From positions 26,786,281 through 26,850,280 of the forward strand of contig OX393566.1 in NCBI GenBank assembly GCA_947652115.1: a DNA stretch of 64,000 bases, in the 5' to 3' direction. Source of the stretch: Blastomussa wellsi (taxonomy: Eukaryota; Cnidaria; Anthozoa; Scleractinia; Plerogyridae). Shown here piece by piece: positions 29,901 through 44,900 of this stretch. How positions within the stretch are numbered: position 1 is the stretch's first letter; each line of letters opens with the position of its first letter. Position numbers and translations under genes: made by a program. The notes beneath the pieces were generated by a model. It was not told where the DNA came from. It made no database searches and was given only the letters and a program-made list of their open reading frames with translations.

Positions 29901-32900
29901 CACAGCTGACCATTCAACGCCTTCCTACGCTGAGAGAGAAGTCTCTGTTACTGGTTCGGATGATGGTAAACTATGAGAAGAGGTTTCCAGAAGATTTTGA
30001 ACTGCAAGCGCAGTTCTTAGAGCTTGTCAACTACGTCTACAGGTTAGAGAATGAGTCAGAACAATTTAACGTTAAGCTACGGAATTTCACAATACTCCAA
30101 AACTATTCTAAGTTTTGAACTGTCCATTAAATTTTTTGTGACAAATTTGCATGTACAAACCAGAAACAGCTTAAAACACGAAATAGCATTTTGAACTTCT
30201 TGTCACGAATATACATTTTGCACTATAAGATAGGCCCATGGGATTAATTTGTAAAGAAACGCTTTTACTCCGCCAGTTGGCAAATTAACAGCACAATACA
30301 GCTCCCCTGCGAACACTGTTTTTTTAATTATTAACATCAGTGGGAACTATGCTCGAACATTGTTGATTGTACCTCGATGTACCGATTCCTTTGAAAACGT
30401 TCTGTTCTTTGTAAGTTTCCCTTGCGTGTGTTTCAGAGACGAGACCCTGGTGAGCACTGAATTGGCTTCCAAACTTGAGCCTGCATTCTTATCTGGACTA
30501 CGGTGTGTGCAGCCACAGATCCGATCACGATTTATGGAGGTAAGATGCACTTCTCTGTCAGGATCAATCTCGAATCGTAATTTCTCCTAACTGTTTTCCA
30601 TACCTATCCTTAAATGGTAGTTGTGAGAATTAGGTGGCGAATCATGAATTGTCTTTATTCCTGTAACCTGTGAGCTTCAGGGTCTACCGGTTTTACAAAT
30701 TACCAACAAAGGAACAAGAACCACATTGCGAAGATTTTTTTTAGTTTTTGACATGTTTGAATTAAAGTTGCTTGTTGTTTGTTTCTTCAGGTTTTTGATA
30801 AAACCATGAAGAAGAAGCTGTATGATCGCCTTCTTTACATTTTCTGTTCTCAGGTACGATAATTTAACACTCCGAATAAGACGGACATAAATTTCCCTTA
30901 TTGTTGCCACATGCAACGTTCTAACAACATCACTGAGATTTCATTTAGAGGCGTGCTACTCGAAAACAAGTTGTAGGATTGATTTCGTCTGAGCAAGTCA
31001 TGTGGTAGGCATATCGTATACATGTAGCATGGTACAGTTGGTGGCAGAAATAGTAACGCTTAAATGCGATCATATATCTATTCCTTTATTTATTCTCTCA
31101 CCTTACAGAACTGGGAAGCAATGGGTCCTCATTTCTGGATTAAGCAGTGTATCGAGGTATGCTAAAGCACATGTTAGCTTCCAATAATGTGATATGCAAT
31201 TTTGCAGCAGTGGCTCTGTGGTATTTCCTCCCACCTAAGTTGCGCATTTGTCTTGTTTCAGCTTCTTCTGGCCGTGTCTGCGTGCGAGAGACCTGTAACA
31301 CCGTCCAGTACATTCAGTATGCTGCCATCAGTGACGTCAATCCTCCGAGCCGCTGACAACCAATCGGGTAAAGAAATTCTTGCACATGCTCAGAAGAAGA
31401 ATGCAGTTTCCGAGGAGAACAAAGAAGAAAAGATGGACACAGACACCGGTGCACCAGAGAGCAACAAAGAGAATGCGAAAGATGCAGAACGTTGTCTTTT
31501 TGAGATTGATGATTCGGAGGTAATGAATCGGTGAACTTCCTAAGCATAATCCAGGACGTAACCTATTGAATAAATTAGGATGTTGACATAATGGGAAATA
31601 CTCAGCAAAAGGATTGTCGAATCTCACCAAACGGAGTCGAACCCATGAACTTACAGATGCTGATTTGATGCTCTTACCACGGAGCAACGGGGCACTTGTG
31701 GTAAGCAAGGCTATGACAGGACTAGGAGTATCTGAGTATCGCGCCCTGTCAACATCTTAATTTTGTAGTTTCACTACCAAGGTCTTTCATTCCACACATC
31801 GTAACACGGAAAGAATCAAAATACTTACACTGAGCCAGAAAACGACCAGAATGTTTCCCATCCGTTGCAAACTTTAATTAGCTGAAAAAATAACGATGAT
31901 AACCTTTCTCTGAGCTTCAAAAACTAGAGTTTGCAGTATTTAGATCCAGCCTGTACGAGAAAGTATATGTTTTTATTTTTCTTTATAATATAGACACTTC
32001 TGACCGCCATGGACAAAGAATCCGTTAATAGTCGACTTAAGGAGATAACGACTGTACAGCTACTTGCTGAAAAACATGGGAAATTCATTGACAAACTTCG
32101 TGAGGCCAAGGTATGCTAAATTAGAACCAAGCTGGGATCTGATAGGAAGACTTTTGTCAATCACTGGCATCTTATTTAGAGGATTATACCTGTGTGAAAT
32201 TTCTCTCTTTTTTCGCAGACTGCCTCTTTTTTGGGACCCATGGCTCAGCTATGCCACAGGTATTCCAAGCTTGCTCATACAGTGTGGGTAGACCTCTTTC
32301 CCCAACTGTGGAATCTGCTCACCGAGAAACAGCAACAAGTAAGCCATGAAAATCGGTAGTGTAGCAGCTCGTGGACGCTTGTGGGGGCTAGGGGCACTGT
32401 TCCTGTTGTTTGTTTTATTGTTTTTACGCAGGGTATCGAGCCATTCATGTGAGACCTTACGAGAGCTGCTTCATCGCCCATGAAAATATTGCTTATCCTC
32501 GAATCCAAACGACATTTTGTTTTCTTTTTAGGTCGAGTATTTTCGATGTCTCCATTTAGACACACCAGCAGTTGTAAAGGATATAGAAAATGTCATTACC
32601 AGACGTTGCAGGCCTGAGGAATTTCGATGTTACGTTAAATTTTGTATGAAATACCGATATCTCCTTAGCATGGAATTCAAAAACAAGAATAGGACCTTCT
32701 TGACTCGCGCCAGTTATGAAAGAGAAAATGATCCAATTTGTTATGCGCATTTATACCACACCGAATGCGATTTTCTAAACCTAGATACTGAAATGTCGAG
32801 TCCAGCAAATAAGCGAAATAAAAAAAAATTATGGCAAGTAGTTTTTTAGGCATTAAGTCTGGCTTGGCTAATTTTTTTTCTCACGTGTGTCTGTTGCAGG

Positions 32901-35900
32901 TCCTCGCTGGTGAGATCAGCCCGTTCATGTGCAGTGGAAGTCACTTGGTTCAAGTTGACATCTTCCCCAGTTCAGTTCACACTATTCTGGAAGGTGTATC
33001 CAAGTGTAACCCCTGTGTTCCTATTCGGCCTTGTATCCTCAAGGTAGGAACAGCGGTTTACACTCGCTTAACCAATTTCCTTTTGTACTTCTAACTTGAG
33101 TCTGTGGATGCAATCTCAGTATGGTATTTTATCGTTACTTTTTTGCGGAAACTTGATTTCGCGAACATGAAAGTGACAGTAAGTTATTTGAATGGAAATA
33201 AGTGAGAACTGGAGAGATTAGACCATTCTAATAAAAATCTTTGAATGCTTGTGTTTTGTAGTACCTTGGTAAAACTCACAACTCGTGGCATCGATCAGGT
33301 CTGATGCTTGAGGATTATGCCAGTTTGTGTGAAGAATATTCCAGTCATCAGATTTCACATCAGCAGCAACAAGTTATCGATTTTTCACCATTTGAAGAGG
33401 ATCCATCGGAGATAAACCAACATGTATGCAGTAAACAGTTCAATAAACTGTCTTTGTAGCGGGTTAATTTGTTATTCATTCCTTTGTAGCATAAAATTAT
33501 CCGTTGCTAAGCCTCATTTTAAGCTGTGCTTATTGGTCACTGTTCATTTGTTAGCTGCAGAAATCGAGCCTATTTCTTTGCAGGCTTTGAAAATTTCTCT
33601 CCGAACAAAATAAAACGCCTTAGAAACATTGTTGCAGGCTTGTAGCCGCAGCACTATCTAAACTTCCAACAATATAAGAGCAAAATCTTACGAACGCCAG
33701 CCAAATGAGAGTTCGAAATCCAGAGGTTAGCATCACCATCGCCATGAGTCGTTCGTTATCCTCACTTCCTGATGGGTTCCATTTGTCGCGTACGATTCTT
33801 CAAAATGTAACCATCATTTGGAGGGGGGGGGGGGGGTTCTTGCCATCTAAGAATGATTTCTAGTCATGTGATGTGTAACTGTTTGTTTTTTGTGATTAGG
33901 AAACTCTGGACGCGTTAGCCGACATATATTCATTACTGAATGAGGAGGACATGTGGGCTGGCTTGTGGCAGCAGCGCTGTCGGTATCCAGAAACAGCGAC
34001 TGCTATCGCGTATGAGACTCAAGGATTCTATGAACAGGCGCAGTCCGCTTATGAAGTGGTAAGAGTGATCCCATACATACAAAATATGCAGCCGCGTGAC
34101 TGTGGGCGTTTCTATGAGTGGCTCATAAACGTTTGGTTCCATCTTAACGTTTAGCACTTAATAGTCACACTTGGCTCATAGTTCTGGCCACCAACGTGTA
34201 TGCGAGCTTACAAGTAACTGCTTAAATACCAGTTCTGTTTTCCAGTTAAATTTTTTCATTTCTGTTGAGGCCCATGTCATTGTCACAAATGACAATTTCG
34301 GGTATTAACCTGTATTGGCTGACGCCAATGCAATGCTAAAATGTAGCAATTATGCAGCTGTGCCAGGCTGACCCTGATTGTTCTGTTCCCAATTCTCTTT
34401 AGGTGATGAGCAAGGCTCGTGAAGAACATAACCGCGGTCCAGCCAACCCTCAGTTAACATCAGAGTACAATCTGTGGGAGGAACACTGGATCAGGTAAAT
34501 ATACGTACCAACAATGATCTTTTCCTTCGAAACACGAATCATCAGAGCTGACGATGCAGTGCAAACCTAAGATCTTAAGGCTTGTTTGAAATCTCTACTT
34601 ATCGCAACTGTAAATGCAAGAAACTAAAAGTCGTGTTGATTCACCAAGAAAGTCACGCCGGTCATTAGAATGTGCGAAATGACCACCTTTGTAAAAGTAA
34701 AATTTTCGTAACAAGTACTACGAGAAGTTTATAGAGACCATTTGGGAGACTTTATATATTGGCGTTGCGTCTTCTTGTTTCAGTTGTTCCAAGGAACTCG
34801 GTCAGTGGGATTTGCTGATGGAATTTGGAAAAACCAAGGGCCATGCAAACCCTTTCTTGGGTAAGTTTATTTTCCTTGTTCCGCTGACAGTTACATTTGT
34901 TACATCTTTTGGCTTTTCAGTATCCACTGATTTAGATCATGTTATTGAAAGCAACCTTTTCATTAAGCACATTATGTTCTGAAATCATTTCCCGCTGAAG
35001 ACACACGTGCTGTAGAGTTAGAGCATTTTGTTTTGTTATTGTAGTTCTTGAGAGTGCATGGCGCGTCCCAGAATGGCAATCCATGAAAGATGCTCTTGCA
35101 CAGGTAAGAAATGAACAAAGATATTAGTTACTTGTGTGCATTTGTTATTGTCATTTAGTTTTCGCGAGTAAACTTAACAACTTTCTTTTCAGGTTGAAGT
35201 CAACTTCCCAGAGTCCATTGCATACAAGTTAAACTTATATCGAGGCTACATTGCTATCTGTCACCCAGATGATCAACATCTTAACATGGTAGGTGCTATT
35301 TATACACAAAAAAATGTTAGTCAAAGTTTTCCCTAGGGAATAAAAGTGCCGAATTTAACCTTAGAGGCCATTTATTTAGAGGCTATTTATAACCTGTCAC
35401 GCTTTCTTAAAGTAAGATAAGGTAAGGTTAAGTCTGCATCGAGTCAAGTGGCCCATCAGGCCGGAGCTTACCCGATTCCTTAGCATGGAGTGACTAGGCG
35501 TATTTCTACTCCCCCTGGATGGGATACCCAGGGATACCCTGTATGGGTTACCCCCAGCAGTAAATTCGCCGGTACCCATTTATACACCTGGGTGGAGAGA
35601 GGCACTGTGTCTTGCCCAAGAACATAAAGTGCACCGGCCGAGACTCGAACTCGGACGGTCCAACCCGCAGACCAACGCACAAACCATAAAGCCACCGTGC
35701 CTACCACACCAACATCGTTTTGAGGTCACGCATGCATATTTTCACGCAACGGCTAGACCCATCTTAGTGCCGACAGCGTGCAGTGTTGATCCGAATACCT
35801 TTGCACTTTCAAGATGATTTATAGCGACGTAAAGTATACGAAATATGTGCTGTTTGCTACACAGGTCGACAAACTCGTAGAACATTCCACCACTCAAGCG

Positions 35901-38900
35901 ATCCGCCAGTGGAGACGACTTCCTCCTGTAATCTCACAACAACACATTCCTCTGCTACAGGTGAGCTTTTATTTTCCCTTGTAACTACATTTGTCTTCAG
36001 TTTTATCGCCGTAAGTTAGAAAACGTGATTGTTATTTCCTTGTTTACTTTGGTTCAGGCAGCACAACAAATCATGGAGCTGCAGGAAGCGGCTCAGATTC
36101 ATACAGGACTCCAGCCTCCGAATGTTGGACGCTCGACCAGTCTACATGACATGAAAGCTATAGTTAAAACATGGCGGTGAGAAACTACTTCTTAATTAAC
36201 TAGTTAATATAAGATAGTATAAATTGGAATTCCACACCGAAGGTATTCTTTATTGACTAGCATATACCAACATGGATTTCTTGGCTGTAGTTACAGTTTC
36301 TTCTACTTACATCCACTAGATTGGATGGTACCTACAACCGTCCAACCTATAAATAGTTAGAGAAGCTCTTCACTTCTTCAACCCGATGTAACCTTGATAG
36401 AAAATCTGTCAACCTGTTCATTCTGTGTGGTGTTAAGCAAAATATATGAGCGAAAGTACAGAGACTTCTTCCTTTACCATATTAAATTCATTCGCCGAAT
36501 AAAATCGCCTAACATTTATTTGTAATTTTCACATTTAGGAATCGCCTTCCCATGCCATCCGACAATTTATCTCACTGGAGTGACGTATTTATGTGGCGAC
36601 ATCATCATTATCAGGCGATTGTGGCTGCATATGAGAGTCAAGCCCAGCACGAACCGGTCAGTAAATACACACTTCCTTTCTGGTCAATAAATAGCCACTT
36701 TCCTTGATAACAAAATAACTTGTATCTTGATCCACAGTTTAAACCTTGTTTTTGTCTTTGCAAAGCAGCAGAGTAACCACTCCATGCTTGGCGTCCACGC
36801 CTCCGCTTGGGCCATTATTCATTATGGTTACATAGCCAGGAAGCAAGGACTCACGGGAGTCTGTTTAGACTCGCTCAGCAGGTTCGTGTAGACACTTTGT
36901 GCCAGTCAACATGACAAACAAACAGTCGGTAATACTCCAAATTTCCTTCCTAGAATCCACACAATTCCCAGTGTTCCTATTGTGGACTGTTTCCAAAAGA
37001 TCAGACAACAGGTGAAATGTTATCTGCAGATGGCTGGTGGAATGGGAAAACAGGAATTACAAGAGGTTCGTAACATTTCTACAGGAGTTTGTAGGTCTGT
37101 TAATGTCTATTTGGTGTTTTTCGTTCTAACTGCTTTTTTGGCGTTTCTTCAGTTGGAAGGTATTCTTGCTACATCGCCAAAAGTACATAAAATTTTCTAC
37201 AGTAAAACTAACTTTTAGTTTCAATCTGTAGTTAGAGATTTTGCTGGCCCTAACTTAGACAAGTTAGACTCATGTTAGAATATTAACATATTTCAGTGTC
37301 CTAGTACGATTAAGTCACATCGTCCAAAACTAACCGATAAGGATTTAAATTTAATTTGTTTTGTGTGTGTGTATTCTTGCAGGGTCTGGAAGTTATCGAG
37401 TCCACGAATCTAAAATACTTTTCAAAAGAAATGACGGCTGAGTTCTTTGCACTCAAAGGAATGTTCCTTGCACATATTGGCAGGTATTGTAACCTTCAAT
37501 AGCACCAGTGAGGGATGGTAGGGTAGTGCGGAGGAGAAGGAAGGAAGCCCGAAAGGAAGTCAGTTAGCAATGCGTAATAAGATGTCGCAGGTGTAACATT
37601 TTGCCTTAGAAAGCACTTGAAACAGTTGTTACACTCGTTAATGTTTTGACGCAATCTTTTGAAGGTGGCTAAAGGCATCGCATTCGCATGGAAAAGTAAA
37701 ATTCTTACGCACGTGTAAGAATAAATAACATAATATTTGTATGTTAAGCTTTGTTTGACTGTTGTTTGTAGGTCTGAAGATGCAAACAAAGCCTTTTCGC
37801 AAGCCGTACAAATGCAGGACTCGCTCGTGAAGGCCTGGGCTCTGTGGGGAGACTACCTCGATGGGCTGTTTGTACTGGAGAGGTGAGCCGGACAATGTTC
37901 TTTGCTAGTTCTTACAAATGCTTGTTATGCGCTAATTTAAGAGAAAATGGCGATCTGAATAGTTCACAACACTAAGGTTACACAGTAAATGCATCACAAC
38001 TAACCTTTGAATTAAAGAAACACTGAAAATAATTGTTCGAAAAACAGGAAACTGGACGTACAGTTTGAACCACTAAGTTCGACCGGTTTAGAGTCATTTC
38101 AGGACGGGAGGGCGCGCAGAATAGTCTGGACACGACTGTGTTTCGACTTTTTATTGGCTATTTGATGCACGGGGCGTCCTCAACTGGCGTTCCCGTCATG
38201 TTGCCAAATCAAATGGCCCTATTGGTATCTGAACTCCCAAAGGAAAACAGATGTTCAAGGTAACGGGACTTATTGGGTTGCCATATTTTCCTAAATCATT
38301 ATAATGTACCGAGAAAAACATTCAGGATTGGTCAAGTTTAACTCGCGTGCACTTCGCGTAACGTGTATCGCGTAACGTAACGTAACGCGTAACGTAACGT
38401 GTATCTGTAATTTGCATGATTGGTGATAAAACACGAAAAGGCTAATTTTAAAGTTTATGCAAGTCTTTTATTCGAATGTTTAACCAAGGATTTTGTTTAA
38501 TCATCCCTGACTTGGCGCTTACCAATTGCTGTTTTGTTTTCTTTCGTTGCCATAGGAACATGCAGCTTGGTGTATCCGCCATTGTTTGTTATCTTCACGC
38601 CTGTAGACACCAGAACGAGGCCAAGTGCCGCAAGTATCTTGCACGGACCATATGGCTTATGACTTATGATGACGAAAAGGTCTGATATGACACTTAACAC
38701 GGCTTATTATTTAACTTGGCATTGGAAGAACGACTTTGTTGTAGGTTTTGGTATTCAGTGGTCTTTTGTTGGCGGAAACAGGCCATTGACCACTTTTTCA
38801 ATTACAAGTTTGAATACTGTTGTTTTGTGTGTATTTGTGCAAATCTCAGCATGTTTATCCTGCTAAAAGCTGGTTTTTGTCTAACAGGGGTCTATCTCCG

Positions 38901-41900
38901 AAGCAGTGGACAAATACTGTGTCGGTGTACCTCCGGTTCATTGGCTTCCTTGGTATGTAGCAAAAGCTCACTTCTTCTCACAAGTTATATTGTTCTATGG
39001 TTCCTATTTATCACTGTTCTCCGTGTGTTTCTTTGCCGTAAAGGATTCCTCAGCTGTTGACATGTTTGGTTCGCCGTGAGGGACAGAAGATCTTGAATCT
39101 TCTTTGCAACATCGGTCGAGTCCATCCTCAGGTAAGTTGATGGTACTTTCAACTATTCCAATATCCTGTTTATCTACTTAGTTAGCAGGTAATAACAGTT
39201 GTATTTTCTCATTGTGCAGGCTATGTATTTCCCTATCCGAACATTGTACCTAACGTGGAAGATTGAACAACGAGAAAGACGTAAGTATTTTAAATTATTT
39301 AGTACTCGGTCATTGTCTGGCAGCGAACTTTAACCAATCACAGCAAAGGCTTTTTTCTCGGGCAATCAGGTGCAAAACAAAAAGCAATCGTGATTTTGCC
39401 TCCGCAACATTTTCCCGCGCATTCCACCGGTTACATGTTTTCCCGCGCATTCCACCAGTTGCGTGTTTTCTGTGTGCTGTGTGCGCGCGTTCTTGTCGCT
39501 CTTTCCAGATTTTCCCGCGCTTTCCACTGCTTCTTGATCTTTCCGTCTGCAGTCTTATACATTTTCTTATACTGATTCGCACGTAGCTTGATCGAGGTTG
39601 TGTTTTCTTGTTTATTTGATAAGCAGAAAGGAGTAGAAAAAATAGTAACTCATTAATTGTTAAAAGTAGCCAAACTGCTGTGTTTTTAACATTTTAGACA
39701 AAATGGAAGCCGCTGCAGCAGTTATTACTAGTCAGCGATCTTCCACAGGAGGCAACAACACCACCGCCTCCACAGATGCTCAAAACACAACACCAACTAC
39801 TGTTAAAACCAGCACAACGGGTTCAGAAACCGGACAAACCGGTACAGTAGCCTCGTCAACAACAAGCAGAAGTATTACTGGTCCAACACCAGTCAGTTCT
39901 TCAGCAACTGGTATGCTAACATGTGAAGCGCTGATTACATTGGCTTAGCGCTTCACGTATGGTGCACAGCATTTTACATTTTTTCCACGCATGTAAAAAG
40001 TACATAAAGCAATATCGTCGTACTGTTGAAATCACCTTGTAGGATCAATAGTCGCCTCAATAGTCTTTTTTAAAATCGTGACTGGAGTAGCCGAAATAAA
40101 GTTAGATGTGTTGTTTTACTTCGTAAATTTACATGTTCTTTTATTTTCCAGCGGATAAAGCAGCAGGTTCTAAAGCAGTGACCACAGTATGTAAAATTTT
40201 GTATGAATCAATGCTATTGTTTGTCTTACAGTAAATCATTGAGTATCCTCTCCTGGCTCGTGTCCTGGAATCTTTATCTTACGCACATTTGTTTTGTGGT
40301 TTATTAAAGACAACACCATCCACCCCGACAGCAGTAACAACACCAACCACTCCCGCTGCCCCTGAACAGACTCCAGCATCTACTGCGGGTTCAGCAGCCA
40401 CTGCTACAGCTGCCAACTCCTCTACTGCAAGCACAACAAGCACCCCACACGGGACCGGTAAGATATATTGGCGCCCCACAGGGGACCGACAATTTGGCCG
40501 TGAGCCCGCGATTTTCCTTCGATTTTGGTTGCTGAGTAACGCGATGTATCTTATTTCAAGATGACTTGGCAACTTCCGGTTCAACCAAAACTAGCGTTTG
40601 TTCTTTAACTGAAGAGTAAAGATGATACTTTTAAAGTGAATCGATCAATACGTATCATTGTATAAATGGTTTGATATTGTACGTTTGCATTACAAACATT
40701 GGTCCTAAACTTAGCTGAACTCAAATTGACTTCGCTTAATGTTAATGTGTGCCTTGTGTGTTGTCTACAGGCCCTGCACCCGCCAGCAGTCAGAGCGACC
40801 CTGGGGCGATCCGAGCCACAGCCCAGATGTGGCGCTGCAGTAAGATTATGCACCTACTGAGGGACCTTCATCCAACTCTTCTCTCAGCGCTTGAGGCGGT
40901 AGTCGATCAGGTACATGTTTAGAGTTTTATTAATCACTACCATTCGAACATTAGTAATAACACACTAATACCTGATGCTTCAGTGAGTTAGTCAAACTAA
41001 CTTTCATTGGAAAGAAAGGATGTGAAAATACGACAACTGACGGTCTCATCGAATTTACCAGCAAATTGCGGGAATTACAAATCAGCCAGGTGCGCTGCGA
41101 CATTGTTCCTTTCACCGCGTAGCTTCGCATTTACGCCTATGTAACATTTCTGAGTATATTTATGTAAAACTGTTATGTTTTCGTAGATGGTGTGGTTCAG
41201 GGAGTGTTGGCACGAGGAGGTACTCCGGCAGCTCCGCCAGGGACTCACAAAGTGTTATCAAGTGGCGTTTGAGACTAGAGGAGATGGTAACCAACCATTT
41301 TAATACTATATGTTTGTTGTTACTTCTCCTAGTTGTTTTAGTGGGAAATCTAACTTCGGAATTAACTAGGCGTTCGTTCCTCGCACAAGTGTTGCAAATG
41401 AACATGACTTGTGTACGTGACGCAGTGCTGACGCAAGTGCTCGTGCTTCTTTGTGATTGGTTAATTGCATTCGAAATCTCTTCGCCGATACAACGATCAG
41501 TCGAAAACGGAGCCTCTACGGATTGTAGGCGCTTCCATTGTTATCTCCATTGGGGGCAAAAGTTGCTTACGAGGAAGTGTGGTGTATAAAACATTTTCTT
41601 CTTTTTGTCACACAGTTGCAGCTGCCCGTATTACTCCCCACACGTTGAGCTTTGTGAAGAAGTTAGTCAGCACATTTGGAATCGGATTTGAGTCAGCTTC
41701 AAGTGTATTAAGCACTTTTACCTCGGCTGCATCCGAGTCCTTGGCAAGAAGGGCCCAGGCCACCGCTCAAGATCCAGTATTCCAGACACTGAAAGAACAA
41801 TTCTCTATCGATTTTGACTTCAGGTAGGCTGCACGAAATATGTCCCAAAATTAGGCTAACGTCAGCATTAAAATTTCCCTGTATTAGTCACCAGTTAAAG

Positions 41901-44900
41901 CAGCTACGTCACGCTATTTTGAGTCATTTTGTGCGACTAACCAAATTACCCTTTTAAAATATAGGAATCCTAAAACTAATAATTTACTAAGGTTTGTATA
42001 AACCTTTCTTTCTCGTTATCTTTTAGTCAACCAGGCTCCATGGGTCTTCACAATTTAATTGGAAAACTAAAGAAGTGGATCAAGATTCTCGAGGAAAAAG
42101 CAAAACTTCTTCCAAAGTAAGACACAGGAGTACACAGTACAATCATTATTTACAAATCGTCATTTGTAACGAGCGCTTTTCCACTGACTATTCTTAACCT
42201 GGGTGTCTTTAAATGTGTGCAGTGTACCCTCCCCAATCAGAGCAGAGATGTTCCTTCTCGGCAAATCCGATGTAAAGCGTAAGCTTGGCTATTCGTGATT
42301 GATTTGGCTTCAACCTTTTTCCCGCGCTTACCGCTGGTCACATTTTTGTGCGCTTGTCACTGGTTTGACGTTTTCCCGCGTTTATCGCTGGCTGCATATT
42401 ACCGCTTCGAGTTATGATTGGTTTTCTGTAGCTGCTGCCGCCGCAGTGATTGGCTCAATTTGGTTCTTGTTTTATATATTGTCGGTAGAAACGTTCATAA
42501 CAAATTCGTATCAAATAGACGTCGATTTTCGGATGCGGTTTGTTTTGTAGTAGTTTTATAGGTGCTGACAAAAACTCGCTGTTCCTTTACAGTTCATTTC
42601 TTCTTGAAGAGAGATGTCGCTTCCTCAGTAATTTCACCACATCCACAGCAGAAGTGGAATTACCTGGCGAGTTCCTCATGCCAAAGGCCAACACGGTTAG
42701 TTTAAAGGGGCACAGTCTCCATGAATAAAGTCAACTTTGGTGATGTATAAAATTGCCCTCAAATCAAAGGAAACCTTGAAATAGTTAGTTTACTAACGTA
42801 GAAAAACACCAAAGTTGCACCACTAAACTAGGAAGTATCAAAGATGGCTTTGAATGAGGAAGATCGAGAAGGATTGTAATGACAAATTTGAAAAATTAAC
42901 GGAAGTCCTGATGTAGGTTAAACTTTTCAAACTGTGACGGAGCTCCTTTAAGTCACACAGCTATTTCTTCCCTTGTAAAAACATTTTGGCTTCATTTCAA
43001 GTGCTTGTTATCATGCATAAGTTGAATTAAAATGCATTGTATTCTCTTCACAGCATAGCCCATATTACATCAGAATCGCTCGCTTTATGCCGCGAGTTGA
43101 ACTCGTACAGAAGCACAACTTTTCTGCAAGGCGTCTCTACATCCGGGGTAACAACGGAAAGGTCTGTCCACATGTCACTTGATAATGAAACTTGCGATTA
43201 TTAAAGTTAGCCTGTAGCAACATTGCAATTTGAAACAGGAAGCAACGATTAAAAAGCCAAGAAAAATACGGAGACCTTTGAATTCTTTTCAGATCTACCC
43301 GTACCTAGTGGTGAATGATGCTTGCATGACGGAATCGAGAAGAGAAGAGCGAATTCTCCAACTACTGAGGCTTCTAAATCTCTATTTAGAGAAGAGAAAG
43401 GTGCGAATGTTTTACTTAGAAACGTTTAACAGATCCATGCCGCTTGGAAAGAGGGGGTTATTATTGAACTCTCACCTACCTCGCGGGCTTTCCCTTACAA
43501 ATCATTAAATTATTAGCGTCCAAAATATAATAGTGCCTGTGTCTGTCAAACCATGTGATCTCACCTCCCCACCCCCACCCCTCGCATTCTCAGGACATTC
43601 CTTACCGTTTTCAGACACAAGCATAAAATTAATGAAAAGTCTTGCTGCTCTTTGTTTTATCCAGGAGTCCTGCAAAAGACATCTTTTATTCACAGTCCCA
43701 CGTGTTGTTGCTGTTTCACCTCAAATGCGACTAATAGAGGTGAGTAGTCACATGAAAGCCTGCGAGAATAAGCTAAAAGGAGGCCAATATTGGTGGTGTT
43801 ATTTCGCTTAATATTATTATTTCACTCTTTCAGGACAGTCCATCTTTCATTTCTCTCAGGGAAATCCTAACTGAGGTAAGTCAGGGCCACTTAGTGTGCC
43901 ATATCGCAGTTATTCCGCAGTTGTCTCGCGTTCTCGCCTCGGTCGAAAATGCAGCTTGTGAACTGAGGCCAAGATGGATGATTTTGGGACCTCGACCCAG
44001 CCGTAGAGGGTACGGAAATTTCGAAAAGCTGCCGGTTAATTGCGCTTTTGCATGGAGTCTAGGAGAGTTGAGATTAGTATAGGAAATCAAGTTTCAAACT
44101 AGTTTATTAACTACACACACTTTCTCTTAATATAGCGCTGCGACAAGAAACACATAGAATCTGATGCACCAATTGCCCTGTACTACGAGCGCCTCGCTTC
44201 CGTGCAGTCACGTGGCTGCCAGGTGACTCACCAGGTACTAAGGGACATACTCAAAGAGGTGCAGCTCACGTTAGTGCCAGAAGTTCTTCTAAAAGAATGG
44301 GCCCAGTACACGTATCAGGACCCTTCTGACTATTGGACCTTCAGGAAACAGGTACTTTGAAGATCTCCTTTGTCTACCACTTGCCTGCCAAAACTTTGTT
44401 ATTGAAACTAACAATAACTTTTCTTATTTCCCAGCTCTCTATTCAACTGGCTCTGTCGGGTTTTGCCGAGTTCACATTGCATCTCACAAGACTGGGACCA
44501 GAAATGCTTCAAATTGCGCAAGATTCGGGCCGATTAACGGTCTCGTATAGTCGCTTTGAAGTTGATGACTCTAAAGGTAAGGGATTTTCACTTCAGTATT
44601 ATTTCGTTGATCAAATTAATACGAAAGTTTCATGCTGATGTTGGGTTTGTTTCATCCAAGGTGAACTAGACGCGAACCGTCCCGTACCTTTCCGACTGAC
44701 TCCGAATATTGCCGAGTTCGTGACGCCGGTTGGTGTGAGTGGAGTGATGTCAGCTGCAATTGTATCCGCCGCACGCTGTTTAGCCGAGCCTCACTTCAGT
44801 GTACAGAGCGTGTTAAGAGCCGTGCTACGAGACGAGATGATTGCCTGGCACAAGAAGGTGACATGACTACTCTGTTACCTGGAATGCGAGAATGAATGAG

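Noticed and set aside
31337..31708. 123-codon minus-strand open frame
   Set aside because: It overlaps TRRAP exon 80 antisense and runs into intron. There are no splice partners and no recognisable domain.
39263..39586. 107-codon plus-strand open frame after exon 100
   Set aside because: It is intron sequence made of CCCGCGC repeats. Continuing into it would break the join to exon 101.
40279..40584. Long minus-strand open frame rich in Val, Ala and Gly
   Set aside because: It is the antisense shadow of the Thr/Ser/Ala-rich TRRAP exon 103. Low-complexity coding sequence keeps the other strand open.
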